Positions 24,667 to 33,454 of a DNA stretch of 64,000 bases are shown piece by piece. This DNA comes from an uncultured Eubacteriales bacterium (GTDB lineage Bacteria; Bacillota; Clostridia; Christensenellales; Aristaeellaceae). A model generated the notes under the pieces. The model was not told where the DNA came from. It was given only the letters and a program-made list of their open reading frames with translations, and made no database searches. The stretch's first letter is position 1, and each line of letters begins with the position of its first letter. The stretch is from assembly GCA_944349855.1 (NCBI GenBank), contig CALVNS010000008.1, positions 1 to 64,000 of the forward strand, written 5' to 3'. Position numbers and translations under genes: made by a program.

Positions 24667-24899
24667 AAAAAAACCTTCGCCCCATGCAGGGACGAAGGAA
24701 GGTCATCTTCGCGGTACCACCCGGCTTGGCGCGACGCGCCCGCTCGATCCCCTTAACGCGGGAGGGACGCCGGCGTTCTTGGCGCCGGGGCATGATGGAG
24801 GCCGGAGGCGAAGCCGCATGCACGCGCGCCTTTCAGCCGATGGGCTGCGCTCTCTTTGCTGCCGCCAAGCTTCGCCGTTCTCCGTCTTCGCCTGTATGT
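24667..24899 (-). promoter_or_regulatory. T-box riboswitch of proS
   Basis: On the minus strand the T-box core GGGTGGTACCGCG (plus about 24711-24723) is followed by a terminator whose stem is CCTTCG.../...CGAAGG (24674-24698) and a seven-T run (24667-24673). Upstream, a Stem I closes with GGCGAAG (24886-24892) and CTTCGCC (24807-24813) and carries the AGAGAG motif below the apical loop. Uncharged tRNA should stabilise the antiterminator and switch proS on. Tandem placement before proS implies tRNA-Pro; I could not pin the specifier codon by eye. Confidence 0.92.
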
Positions 24900-24905
24900 G
24901 AGGCT

Positions 24906-24934
24906 ATTATACCCGCACGCGGGAGAAATTGCAA
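24906..24934 (-). promoter_or_regulatory. Promoter of the T-box/proS transcript
   Basis: Minus-strand -35 TTGCAA (24929-24934) and -10 TATAAT (24906-24911) with a 17-base spacer, just upstream of Stem I. Confidence 0.8.
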
Positions 24935-24953
24935 GGGGGATTTGGGCCGGGAA

Positions 24954-25220
24954 TCAGCCGGCCTTGAACCCGGCGTCGATCAGCCCGGTGATCGCCGCGA
25001 GCGCGGCCTGCTCATCCTCGCCGTCGATCAGCAGCAGGATCCGCCCGTTCGGCCCCACGCCCAGGGAGAGCACGCCCATCATCGACTTGGCGTTGATCGT
25101 CTTGGCGCCCATTTCGATCAGGATGCGCGCGGTGTAGCGGCAGGCCGTCTGCACGAGCATCGCCGCGGCGCGCGCCTGCAGGCCCTCCGCGCCCTTGATG
25201 GTCACTTCTTTGCGGATCAT
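24954..25220 (-). CDS. crh: Crh-like HPr-family regulatory phosphocarrier (Gln15)
   Basis: 88 residues, the normal HPr length. The Ser46 regulatory site is intact in INAKSMMGVLSLGV, but the catalytic histidine position reads GLQARAAAM: Gln15 instead of His15. That is the signature of Bacillus Crh, which cannot pass PTS phosphate but is phosphorylated on Ser46 by HPr kinase and acts as a co-repressor with CcpA. The gene neighbourhood (whiA, rapZ) is the same as crh in Bacillus. ATG 25220 overlaps the whiA stop (ATGA), with GGAGG upstream. A catabolite-control or other Ser-P role is therefore favoured over sugar transport. Confidence 0.85.
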   Translation of the reverse strand: MIRKEVTIKGAEGLQARAAAMLVQTACRYTARILIEMGAKTINAKSMMGVLSLGVGPNGRILLLIDGEDEQAALAAITGLIDAGFKAG

Positions 25221-26185
25221 GTTGTGTCTCCTCCTTCGCTCTTTTGCCTCAGCGCCTGCGCCAGCTCGCACAGTCTGCGCAGGCGATGATTCACGCCCGA
25301 CTTGCCCACCGGCGGGTTGAGCATCTCGCCCAGCTCCTGCAGGGAAACCTCGCGATAGTCCAGCCGCAGCCGCGCCACCTCGCCAAGCAGCGGCGGCAGG
25401 TTGTCCAGCCCGTAGTGGTCGCGGATGTACTCGATGGCCTCCACCTGGCGGCTGGAGGCGTCCAGCGTCTTTTGCAGGTTGGCGCTGTCGCAGTTGACGA
25501 CGCGGTTGACGTTGTTGCGGATGTCCTTCTGGATGCGGATGTTCTCCAGCGCGCACAGGGCGCTGTGCGCGCCCATGAGCGAGAGCAACGTGACGATCTG
25601 GTCGCCCTCCTTGAGGTAGAGCACGTACGCGCCCTTGCGCGAGACGGCCTTGACGTTCAGGTCGTACTTGGCCAAAAAGCGCAGCAGCGAGGCGGCAAAG
25701 CTCTCGTCGCCGAGCACGAACTCCAGGTGGTACTCGCGCTCGGGGTTGGCGATGGACCCGCCCGCCAGGAACGCGCCGCGCACGAACGCGCGCCGGCAGC
25801 AGCGGCGGCTGACGATCTCCTTGGGGATCGTGCGGCGGATGCCGATGTGTCCCTGCTCGCTGCGGCGCAGGATGCCGCAGCCCTCCAGCACAAAGGCCGC
25901 CTCGTCCCCGTGCAGCGTGAGCCGGTAGGTGTTGCGTCCGCCCAGGCGCGCGTGGCGCAGCGTGGTCAGCTCGGCGCGCACGTCGAACAGGCGCTTGAAC
26001 AGCGAATAGACGCGCCGCGCGGTGGCGGCGTTTTCGCTCTCGACGGTCAGGCGCATGCGCCCGGCGCTCATCAGGCCGATCGTGCCGCCGATGGAGACGA
26101 TGGCCGCCAGCTCCGCGAGCATGCAACACACGCTCTCGGGCTCGATGCGGGCCAGTTCATCCTTTGTGTCCGATGAAAACGACAT
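25217..26185 (-). CDS. whiA: Sporulation/cell-division regulator WhiA
   Basis: 322 residues: an N-terminal LAGLIDADG-like homing-endonuclease-type domain (FVRGAFLAGGSIANPEREYHLEF is the second half) and a C-terminal HTH domain (LREVSLQELGEMLNPPVGKSGVNHRLRRL-like segment near the end). SSDTKDELARI at the N-terminus is typical. In Bacillota WhiA influences cell division and chromosome segregation. It lies between crh and rapZ in a conserved order. It overlaps crh by four bases. Confidence 0.94.
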   Translation of the reverse strand: MSFSSDTKDELARIEPESVCCMLAELAAIVSIGGTIGLMSAGRMRLTVESENAATARRVYSLFKRLFDVRAELTTLRHARLGGRNTYRLTLHGDEAAFVLEGCGILRRSEQGHIGIRRTIPKEIVSRRCCRRAFVRGAFLAGGSIANPEREYHLEFVLGDESFAASLLRFLAKYDLNVKAVSRKGAYVLYLKEGDQIVTLLSLMGAHSALCALENIRIQKDIRNNVNRVVNCDSANLQKTLDASSRQVEAIEYIRDHYGLDNLPPLLGEVARLRLDYREVSLQELGEMLNPPVGKSGVNHRLRRLCELAQALRQKSEGGDTT

Positions 26186-26216
26186 GTTCCAAGCCTCCTT
26201 CGGCGGGCGGCCCGGC

Positions 26217-27107
26217 TCACTTGCTCTGCCACAGCAGCTTTTCCAGGTCGATGTCGCGGTGGTTGACGTCCACGGGCAGGCCCTTTTCGCGCAGGTAGGC
26301 GCCCAGCGCCTCCGCGATGGCCACGGAGCGGTGTGCGCCGCCCGTGCAGCCGATGGAGATCATCAGCCGGTGCTTGCCCTCCTCGCGGTAGTGGGGCAGC
26401 AGGTAGTCCAGCAGGCCCTCGACCCGCTGCAAAAACTCCTGCGTGACGGGACTGCCCAGCACGAAGTCGCGCACGGGCGCCTCCAGGCCGGTGTACATGC
26501 AGATGTCGGGCATGTAGAAGGGATTGGGTAAAAAGCGCACGTCCCACACCAGGTCGCTCTCGCGCGGGATGCCGCGCTTGAACCCGAAGGAGAGGATCTC
26601 GATCATCATGCGCGGGCCCTCTTCGCCCGCCGCAAAGAGCATCTTGTCCGCGCGCTGCGCGGCCTGGCGCGGGCGCAGGCCGGAGGTGTCCAACACATAG
26701 GTGGCCGTCTCGCGCAGCGGCTGGAGCAGCTCGCGCTCGCGGACGATGGCCTCAGTCAGCGACACGTCCGGCCCCGCCAGCGGGTGATCGCGCCGCGTCT
26801 CCTTGTAGCGGGTGATGAGCGCGTCGTCGCACGCCTCCAGAAACAGCGTCTCGACCGGATAGCCCGCCGCGCGCGCATCCTCCACGATATTGCACACCGA
26901 GCGCGCGTCAAAGAACGCGCCGCCGCGGATATCCACCGCCATCGCCACCGCCTTGATCTGCGTGGACGAGGCGGTGCACAGCTCCAAAAACTTGGGAATC
27001 ATCATCGGCGGCAGGTTGTCCACGCACAGAAACCCGCTGTCCTCCAGGTGGCGCAGCATGCCCGTCTTGCCCGCGCCCGAAAGTCCCGTCACAATTACGT
27101 ATCTCAT
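26217..27107 (-). CDS. rapZ: RNase adapter / nucleotide-binding protein RapZ (YvcJ)
   Basis: 296 residues. The P-loop GLSGAGKT is at 8-15, followed by LEDSGFLCVDNLPPMMI, the family VDIRGGAFF segment, ETRRDHPL, and the conserved C-terminal domain with SFGFKRGIPRESDLVWDVRFLPNPF, GCTGGAHRSVAIAEAL and NHRDID. It binds nucleotides and, in E. coli, glucosamine-6-phosphate and RNase E; the Bacillota role is less clear. ATG 27107 lies seven bases past the murB stop, its ribosome site inside the murB end. Confidence 0.94.
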   Translation of the reverse strand: MRYVIVTGLSGAGKTGMLRHLEDSGFLCVDNLPPMMIPKFLELCTASSTQIKAVAMAVDIRGGAFFDARSVCNIVEDARAAGYPVETLFLEACDDALITRYKETRRDHPLAGPDVSLTEAIVRERELLQPLRETATYVLDTSGLRPRQAAQRADKMLFAAGEEGPRMMIEILSFGFKRGIPRESDLVWDVRFLPNPFYMPDICMYTGLEAPVRDFVLGSPVTQEFLQRVEGLLDYLLPHYREEGKHRLMISIGCTGGAHRSVAIAEALGAYLREKGLPVDVNHRDIDLEKLLWQSK

Positions 27108-27114
27108 GTATGCC

Positions 27115-28023
27115 TTACTCCTCGCCCAGAATCCGCACCTCCGGCTCCAGCCGGACGCCGGAGCGCTCAAAGACTGCCTCTTGTACGCGCGACATCAGTT
27201 CCAGCACGTCGCGGGCCGTCGCGCCGCCCGCATTGACGATGAAGCCCGTGTGCTTTTGCGACACCTGCGCGCCGCCCACGCGCAGGCCGCGCAGGCCCGC
27301 CTCGTCGATCAGCTGCGCCGCATACCCCTGCGCCGGCCGCTTGAACGTCGAGCCCGCGCTGGGCCAGTCCAGCGGCTGCTTCTCGCGCCGCCGCCGGGCC
27401 AGCTGCGCCATCTCCTCCAGCAGCGCCGCGCCGTCGCCGGGCGTCAGGCGCATGCGCACGCGCGTGACGATCAGCCCCGCGCCCATCAGCGCGCTGCGCC
27501 GGTAGCCATAGGCCAGCGCCTGCGCGTCCAGGCGCACGTCGCGCCCCTCGCCGTCCAGCGCGCACACGCCCTGCACGACCTGCGACATCTCCCCGCCGTA
27601 CGCGCCCGCGTTCATCACCGCCGCGCCGCCCAGCGTGCCCGGAATGCCGCTGAGCGCCGCCACGCCCGCCAGGTTCGCGCGCGCCGCGGCCTGCGCCAGC
27701 GCGCTGAGCGTCGCCCCGGCCTGCGCCTCGATCTGCTCGCCCTGCACGCGGATGTCCGCCATGTGCCTGCCCACGCACAGCACCACGCCGCGGATGCCCC
27801 CGTCGCGCACCAGCAGGTTGGAGCCGTTGCCGATCACCGTCAGCTTTGCCCCGCACGCGCGGCAGGCCGCCAGCACGGCGCGCACGTCGTCCTCGCCCGC
27901 GGCGTCGGCCAGCACGTCCGCCGGTCCGCCCACGCGCATCGTCGTATGGTCGCGCATCGGCGCATCCTTCAACAGCCGCTGCGGCGGAATCGTCCGCGCC
28001 AGCGCCGCGTATACGTCGTTCAT
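27115..28023 (-). CDS. murB: UDP-N-acetylenolpyruvoylglucosamine reductase MurB
   Basis: 302 residues of the type II MurB group. FAD-binding motifs are TTMRVGGPAD, VIGNGSNLLVRDGG and ALSGIPGTLGGAAVMNAGAYGGEM; the catalytic Ser is in SAGSTFKRP and the terminal Glu in RLEPEVRILGEE. It makes UDP-MurNAc, the second step of peptidoglycan precursor synthesis. It is first in the murB-rapZ-whiA-crh operon. A minus-strand -10 TACAAT (28062-28067) with a poor -35 TTGTAT (28085-28090) precedes it; the palindrome CAAACGTTTG (28043-28052) lies in the 5' leader. Confidence 0.94.
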   Translation of the reverse strand: MNDVYAALARTIPPQRLLKDAPMRDHTTMRVGGPADVLADAAGEDDVRAVLAACRACGAKLTVIGNGSNLLVRDGGIRGVVLCVGRHMADIRVQGEQIEAQAGATLSALAQAAARANLAGVAALSGIPGTLGGAAVMNAGAYGGEMSQVVQGVCALDGEGRDVRLDAQALAYGYRRSALMGAGLIVTRVRMRLTPGDGAALLEEMAQLARRRREKQPLDWPSAGSTFKRPAQGYAAQLIDEAGLRGLRVGGAQVSQKHTGFIVNAGGATARDVLELMSRVQEAVFERSGVRLEPEVRILGEE

Positions 28024-28158
28024 GCACTCTCTCCTTGACCGTCAAACGTTTGGATGTACTTATTGTATCCTGTCCAGGCGACGGATACAAGCCCGGCCGC
28101 AGATTTTCTTTTTTCTTCTTGCCGGTTCACGCCAAAGCCGTCCGCATGCAAAAGCCGC

Positions 28159-29241
28159 CTAATAAAAGCCCGCGTCTTCCAGCGCCGCGCCGCCCTGCAA
28201 AAGCCCTGCGCGCGCGTGCGCCGACAGCAGCGGCGCCTGCTCCGCCCACGAGAACGCGTTTGCGCACAGCAGCGACGCGTCGCGCAGCGGTTCGAACGCC
28301 GCGCGCAGCAGCGGCGCCGTCGCCTGCGGAAACGGGTTGTCCCCCGCGATCACCGGGTAGAGCCCGTGCGCCGCCAGCTGCGCCTGCGCGGGTTCGTCCA
28401 CCAGCTGCGAGAGGAACGCGCTGCCCAGCGCCCCCTGCGGCGCGCCTCGCGTCACCCCGCCCAACAGCAGCAGGTCCGTATACGCCCGCTCGGGCGCAAG
28501 CGCCGAAAACGCGAACCCCTCGCCCGCCTCCCGCAGCGCCGCCATGCGCCGCGCCTCGCGCTGGGTGCACACGAGCACCGCCGTGCGGCCCTGTGCGAAA
28601 TCCTGGTACGCCTTCTCCGGCGTGCACGCCAACGCGTCCGCGGCCAGCGCGCCGTCCGGCAGCGCGCCCAGCAGCCCCTGCGACGCCGCGCCCATCGACA
28701 GCGCCGCCGCCGAATAGCAGCGCGCGCCGTCCTGCGGGATCTGCAACACCCCCTGCGAGGCCGCCAGGTCCTGCGCCGTCCATGCGCCCGCGAACAGCGC
28801 GTCGTTGCAAAGCGCCAGGTAGCCGCCCATACACACCGGCACTGCGTAGCGCACGTCCCGGTAGCGGCCCGCCGCCTCGATCTCCGCACGCACGCCCGTC
28901 TCCCCCGCCACGGGCGTGAGCAGCTCCGCCGGCGCATCGATCGCTCCCGGCTCGAAGAGCAGCACATCCGGCAGCACCGCGTCCGCCGCCGTCAACTCCT
29001 GTGCCAGCGCGCGCCGCACGCGCACGTGCACGCCGTCGTTCGCCCGCTCAAACGCCGCCGCCTGCGAAAGCACCCACTCGCTGGAGCCCATCCAGCTCTC
29101 GATCAGCCATACCCGCAGCACCCGGCGCGTCCCGCCCTCGTACAGCGGCGGCGCCTCCCGCACCGTCAGCAGCTCCCGCGCCCCGGCCGCCAACGCCAAC
29201 GCCGTCAGCACCGCCAGCACGCGCACGGCATGCCTTCCCAT
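28159..29241 (-). CDS. Extracellular solute-binding-like protein, membrane-anchored
   Basis: About 360 residues. An N-terminal hydrophobic segment (RHAVRVLAVLTALALAAGA) is followed by a periplasmic-binding-protein-like body: RVLRVWLIESWMGSSEWVLSQAAAFERANDGVHV, PDVLLFEPGAIDAPAELLTPV and a TPEKAYQDFAQGRTAVLVCTQREAR stretch resemble family 1 solute-binding proteins. There is no lipobox Cys and no permease nearby, so transport is uncertain; it could be a sensor. ATG 29241 has GGGAGG about eleven bases upstream; an ATG at 29298 is possible. It is divergent from potABCD and unlike PotD. Confidence 0.6.
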   Translation of the reverse strand: MGRHAVRVLAVLTALALAAGARELLTVREAPPLYEGGTRRVLRVWLIESWMGSSEWVLSQAAAFERANDGVHVRVRRALAQELTAADAVLPDVLLFEPGAIDAPAELLTPVAGETGVRAEIEAAGRYRDVRYAVPVCMGGYLALCNDALFAGAWTAQDLAASQGVLQIPQDGARCYSAAALSMGAASQGLLGALPDGALAADALACTPEKAYQDFAQGRTAVLVCTQREARRMAALREAGEGFAFSALAPERAYTDLLLLGGVTRGAPQGALGSAFLSQLVDEPAQAQLAAHGLYPVIAGDNPFPQATAPLLRAAFEPLRDASLLCANAFSWAEQAPLLSAHARAGLLQGGAALEDAGFY

Positions 29242-29388
29242 CGTCGCTCTCGCCTCCCGCACAGCCCGTCTTTGGCGCCATCCTATGCAGTTTCCCATGC
29301 TTTCAGCCCGTTTTTTTGAGCGCCTCTCCGCGTTCGGCAAAAAGTTCAATATTTCTAAACGTCGCAAACAATCCCGCAAAACATCCTA

Positions 29389-29418
29389 TTGACAGCAAAC
29401 CCTGGGATGGATTATACT
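29389..29418 (+). promoter_or_regulatory. Promoter of potABCD
   Basis: -35 TTGACA (29389-29394) and -10 TATACT (29413-29418) with an 18-base spacer. The 80-base leader holds a GGGAAGGC/GCCTTCCC-type hairpin before the potA ribosome site. Confidence 0.85.
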
Positions 29419-29505
29419 AAACGCGCCTGCGAAAGCATACGGATTTACTCAGAAATTGCGAAGGAAGGGAAGGCGCGGGGGCCTTCCCCGGGTGAGGGAG
29501 ACGCC

Positions 29506-30597
29506 ATGGAGGAAGTCATTCTTTCCCTGAAGGGGATCGAGAAATCGTTCGGTGAGGGCGATGTGCTCGCCTGCATCGACCTGGACGTGCGCAAGGGCGA
29601 GTTTGTGACGCTGCTGGGCTCCTCCGGCTGCGGCAAGACGACGACGCTGCGCATCATCGCGGGGCTGGAGACGCCCGACGCGGGGCGCGTCGTGCTCAAC
29701 GGGCAGGACGTGACGGATCTTTCGCCGGAGCGGCGCAACGTGAACACGGTGTTCCAGAATTACGCGCTGTTCCCGCACATGAACGTCGAAAAGAACGTGG
29801 CCTACGGGCTGCGGGTGCGCGGCGTATCCAAGGCGGAGACGCGCGAGCGCGTGGCGCAGATGCTGCGCCTGGTGCAGATGGAGAACTTTGCCAAGCGCAT
29901 GCCCTCGCAGCTGTCGGGCGGGCAGCGCCAGCGCATCGCCATCGCGCGGGCGCTGTGCTGCAATCCGGCGCTGCTGCTGCTGGACGAGCCTCTGGGCGCG
30001 CTGGATCTGCAGCTGCGCCGTCAGATGCAGGTGGAGCTCAAGCGCCTGCAGGAGAAGCTGGGCATCACCTTCATCTACATCACGCACGACCAGGAGGAGG
30101 CGCTGGGCATGTCCGACCGCATCGCGGTGATGCGGGACGGACGCTTCGAACAGATCGGCACGCCGCAGGACATCTTCGAGCGGCCGGCCACGCGCTATGT
30201 GGCGCAGTTCATCGGCCAGAGCACGCTGCTGGACGCGCAGGTGGAATCGGCTGCGGACGGCGTGGCCACGCTCTCCTGTCCAGATGGGCAGATGCGCGTG
30301 TCGCTCGCGCGCGGGGCGCTTCGCCCGGGCGAGGAGGCGACGGTGTGCGTGCGCAACGAGCGCATGCGCGCCAGCGCGTCGCCGGTGGAGGGCTTCACGC
30401 TCGCCGGCACGGTCAACCTCAACCGCTATGCCGCCGGCGCGCTGATGACGCACGTGACGCTGCCCTCCGGGCTGGACGTGGCGGCGGTCGCCGCGGGCGG
30501 CCTGGAGGATGCGCCCGCCGTGGGCTCGCGCGCGTACCTGTACTGGGATCCGGCCCAGGCGAGCGTGGTGGGAGGTGCGTCCCATGTCCGGGGGTAA
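29506..30597 (+). CDS. potA: Spermidine/putrescine ABC transporter ATPase PotA
   Basis: 363 residues: Walker A GSSGCGKT at 38-45, Q-loop in VFQNYALFPHMNVEKNVAYGL, signature LSGGQRQR, Walker B LLLLDEPLGALD, H-loop ITHDQEEAL, then a C-terminal TOBE regulatory domain (about 240-360). The FQNYALFPHM form is typical of PotA/CysA. GAGGGAG lies before ATG 29506. It overlaps potB by 14 bases in a four-gene polyamine importer operon. Confidence 0.93.
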   Translation: MEEVILSLKGIEKSFGEGDVLACIDLDVRKGEFVTLLGSSGCGKTTTLRIIAGLETPDAGRVVLNGQDVTDLSPERRNVNTVFQNYALFPHMNVEKNVAYGLRVRGVSKAETRERVAQMLRLVQMENFAKRMPSQLSGGQRQRIAIARALCCNPALLLLDEPLGALDLQLRRQMQVELKRLQEKLGITFIYITHDQEEALGMSDRIAVMRDGRFEQIGTPQDIFERPATRYVAQFIGQSTLLDAQVESAADGVATLSCPDGQMRVSLARGALRPGEEATVCVRNERMRASASPVEGFTLAGTVNLNRYAAGALMTHVTLPSGLDVAAVAAGGLEDAPAVGSRAYLYWDPAQASVVGGASHVRG

Positions 30598-31450
30598 GGG
30601 CGCAAAGATGGCGGGCGGCCGCGGCACGCGCCTGTTCATCGTGCCCATGGCGATGGTGGCGGTGCTGTTCGTGGCCATTCCGCTGTGCTACGTGCTGGTG
30701 ATCTCCTTCATGACGCGGGGCGACAATTCGACCGTGCAGGCGATCTTCACGGCCGAGAACTACCGCCGCCTGCTCGATCCCAACTACGCGCGGGTGTTTC
30801 TCAACTCCATGCTGCTGGCGCTGTGGACGACGCTGCTGGCGCTGCTGCTGGGCTATCCCTTCGGCTACTGCATGGCCCGCGCGAACCGGCGCTGGCGCGC
30901 GCTGCTGATGCTGCTGGTGATCGTACCCTTCTGGACGAACGCCCTGGTGCGCCTGTACGGATGGAAGATACTGCTGCAGGCCAACGGGCCGGTCAACACG
31001 GTGCTGCGGGCGCTGGGGCTGATCGACCAGCCGCTGCGCATGCTGGGCAGCTACGGCTCGGTGCTGCTGGCGATGGTCTACTGCCTGATCCCGTTCATGA
31101 TCCTGCCGTGCCACAGCGCGGTGGACAAGATGGACTGGTCATGCGTGGAGGCCGCGCGCGACCTGGGCGCCAAGCCCTGGTATGCGTTTCTGACCGTCAC
31201 GCTGCCGCTGACGCTGCCGGGCATCTCGGCGGGGTGCGTGCTGGTGTTCGTGCCGTCGCTGGGGCTGTTCTTCGTGTCTGACCTGATGGGCGGCTCGCTG
31301 ATGCTCGTGGGCAATCTGATCCGCGATCAGCTGCTCAAGAGCCGCGACTGGCCGTTCGGCGCGGCGCTGTCGATGCTGCTCATGGCCGTGACGGTGCTGA
31401 TCTTCGGGCTCTACCGCCGCTCCGGCGGCAAGGATCTGGGGGTGTTCTGA
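30584..31450 (+). CDS. potB: Spermidine/putrescine permease PotB
   Basis: 288 residues with six membrane segments. PotB landmarks are PFWTNALVRLYGWKILLQANGPVN, the EAA loop EAARDLGAKPWYAFLTVTLPLTLPGI, and the C-terminal FVPSLGLFFVSDLMGGSLMLVGNLIRDQ. It forms the channel with PotC. ATG 30584 follows GGGAGG within the end of potA. Confidence 0.94.
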   Translation: MSGGKGAKMAGGRGTRLFIVPMAMVAVLFVAIPLCYVLVISFMTRGDNSTVQAIFTAENYRRLLDPNYARVFLNSMLLALWTTLLALLLGYPFGYCMARANRRWRALLMLLVIVPFWTNALVRLYGWKILLQANGPVNTVLRALGLIDQPLRMLGSYGSVLLAMVYCLIPFMILPCHSAVDKMDWSCVEAARDLGAKPWYAFLTVTLPLTLPGISAGCVLVFVPSLGLFFVSDLMGGSLMLVGNLIRDQLLKSRDWPFGAALSMLLMAVTVLIFGLYRRSGGKDLGVF

Positions 31451-31451
31451 G

Positions 31452-32282
31452 ATGAAGAAGCGCCGCAAGATCTTCTCGCCCGTCTACATGACGCTGCTGC
31501 TCATCGCCATGTACCTGCCCATCGTGATGGTCGTGATCTACTCGTTCAACGCGGGGCGCACGATCGGCGCATGGCAGGGCTTCACCACGATGTGGTACGA
31601 CCGCCTGCTGCAAAACGCGCTCATGGGCGACGCGCTCAAGAACAGCCTGGTGCTGGCGGCATGGTCGGTGGCGCTGGCAGGCGTGATCGGCACGCTGGGC
31701 GCCATTGGCATGGCCAAGAGCCACTTCCGCGGCAAGGGCGCGCTGGAGACGCTCTCCACCCTGCCGATGATGATCCCCGAGATCATCCTGGGCATGGCGT
31801 ACCTGGTCATCTTTTCGGCGGTGGGCATTCCGCTGGGCATGCCCACGCTCGTGGTCACGCACATGACATTCTGCGTGCCCTATGTGTACATCAACGTCAG
31901 CAGCCGCCTGGTGGGCATGGATCCCTCCGTGGAGGAAGCCGCGCGCGACCTGGGCGCGGGCCCGTGGCGCGTGCTGCTGGACATCACGCTGCCGCTGGTC
32001 GCCCCGGCCGTCGCCTCGGGCATGCTGCTGGCGCTGGCCATGTCGCTGGACGACGTGATCATCTCGTTCTTCGTCACCGGCGCGACGACCACCACGCTGC
32101 CGCTGAAGGTCTACACGGGCCTGCGCAACGGCGGCACGCCGGAGATCAACGCGCTGTGCACGCTGCTGCTGGGCGCGGTGTTCGTGCTCGTCTCCCTAGC
32201 GCAGCTGTGGCAGGCGCGCCAGCGCCGCCGCCAGGCGCGCGACCGCGAACAGGCCAACCGAAATCAGCCCGATCGGGCCTGA
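31452..32282 (+). CDS. potC: Spermidine/putrescine permease PotC
   Basis: 276 residues, six membrane segments. YLPIVMVVIYSFNAGR, PMMIPEIILGMAYLVIF, the EAA loop VEEAARDLGAGPWRVLLDITLPLVAPA and LSLDDVIISFFVTGATTTTLPLKVY (LSLDDVIIS reads MSLDDVIIS here) are PotC hallmarks. Its ATG starts two bases after the potB stop. Confidence 0.94.
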   Translation: MKKRRKIFSPVYMTLLLIAMYLPIVMVVIYSFNAGRTIGAWQGFTTMWYDRLLQNALMGDALKNSLVLAAWSVALAGVIGTLGAIGMAKSHFRGKGALETLSTLPMMIPEIILGMAYLVIFSAVGIPLGMPTLVVTHMTFCVPYVYINVSSRLVGMDPSVEEAARDLGAGPWRVLLDITLPLVAPAVASGMLLALAMSLDDVIISFFVTGATTTTLPLKVYTGLRNGGTPEINALCTLLLGAVFVLVSLAQLWQARQRRRQARDREQANRNQPDRA

Positions 32283-32320
32283 TGATACAAAAAAACAAGT
32301 GAGAGAGGAGAACCCCAACC

Positions 32321-33367
32321 ATGAAGAAGCTGCTGTCCGTTCTGCTCGCGCTGTCGATGCTGGCGGCGCTGCCGCTCCTGTCGTCCGCTGAAGAGGAGAA
32401 GGTGCTCAACATCTTCTCCTGGGACGGCTACGTCGACTATGCCTCCGTCATCCAGCCCTTTGAGGAGCAGACCGGCATCAAGGTCAACTACGCCCCCTTC
32501 TCCACCAACGATGAAATGCTCAAGAAGCTGCAGGAGAACGGCGCCTCGGAGTACGACCTGGTCATCGCCAGCGACTACATCCTGAACACTGCGCGCCTGG
32601 AGGGTCTGATGCTGCCCCTGGACAAGGAGAAGCTGCCCAACTTCGCCAACCTGGACGAGCGCTTCATCTCGCAGTACTTCGACCCGGACAACGAGTACGT
32701 CGTGCCCTACATGAGCGGCATTCCGCTGATCGTGTACAATCCCGACATGGTGCAGATCGAGATCGACGGCTTTGAAGACCTGTGGGATCCGTCGCTGGTC
32801 GACTCCATCGGCCTGATCGACGATGCGCGCGTGAGCATCGGCATGGTGCTGCTGTCCATGGGCCAGTCCATGAACACCACGGACGACGCGGTGCTCGCCC
32901 AGGCGAAGGAGAAGCTCTTCGCGCTGCGCGAGAACATCCACGTGCTGGAGTATGAAAACCTGCACAACTCGCTCATCTCCGGCGACATCTCCGTGGCCTA
33001 CACGTTCACGCCCTACGTCGCCCTGGCGCTGGACGCCAACCCGAACCTGAAGGTCGTCTGGCCCAAGGAGGGGCTGGGCTTTGGCATCGACGGCGCGTTC
33101 ATTCCGGCCAACGCCCCGCACCCGGACAACGCGCACACCTTCCTCAACTACCTGCTGGACGGCCAGGTGGCGGCCGTGACGGCCGAGTGGCAGCTTTACT
33201 GCACGCCCAACGCGGCGGCGCAGGAGTTCCTCTCCGACGCCTACAAGAACAACCCCGTGTTCAACGGCATCTATGACCGCTTCGGCGACGCCGAGTATGT
33301 CATGAACCTGGGCGCGGATGAGAGCAAGTTCCAGGACATCTGGACGGAGTTCAAGCTGCTGTTCTGA
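32321..33367 (+). CDS. potD: Spermidine/putrescine-binding protein PotD
   Basis: 348 residues with a signal peptide (MKKLLSVLLALSMLAALPLLSSA). PotD features are LNIFSWDGYVDYASVIQPFEEQTGIKV, STNDEMLKKLQ, YDLVIASDYILNTAR, YMSGIPLIVYNPD and FGIDGAFIPANAPHPDNAHTFLNYLL. It binds polyamines outside the membrane and delivers them to PotBC. No lipobox is seen. It is the last gene of the operon and is followed by a terminator. Confidence 0.93.
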   Translation: MKKLLSVLLALSMLAALPLLSSAEEEKVLNIFSWDGYVDYASVIQPFEEQTGIKVNYAPFSTNDEMLKKLQENGASEYDLVIASDYILNTARLEGLMLPLDKEKLPNFANLDERFISQYFDPDNEYVVPYMSGIPLIVYNPDMVQIEIDGFEDLWDPSLVDSIGLIDDARVSIGMVLLSMGQSMNTTDDAVLAQAKEKLFALRENIHVLEYENLHNSLISGDISVAYTFTPYVALALDANPNLKVVWPKEGLGFGIDGAFIPANAPHPDNAHTFLNYLLDGQVAAVTAEWQLYCTPNAAAQEFLSDAYKNNPVFNGIYDRFGDAEYVMNLGADESKFQDIWTEFKLLF

Positions 33368-33376
33368 TTGCCCATC

Positions 33377-33418
33377 GCGGGGAGGCCGCGCGGCCTCCCC
33401 GCCTTTCACCTTTCCTCT
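33377..33418 (+). terminator. Terminator of potABCD
   Basis: An 11- to 12-bp perfect stem, GCGGGGAGGCC with GGCCTCCCCGC, is followed by a T/C-rich tract rather than a pure T-run. Confidence 0.7.
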
Positions 33419-33454
33419 TTTCTTCTCATATTGTAGAGCACGTACATGCATGGA

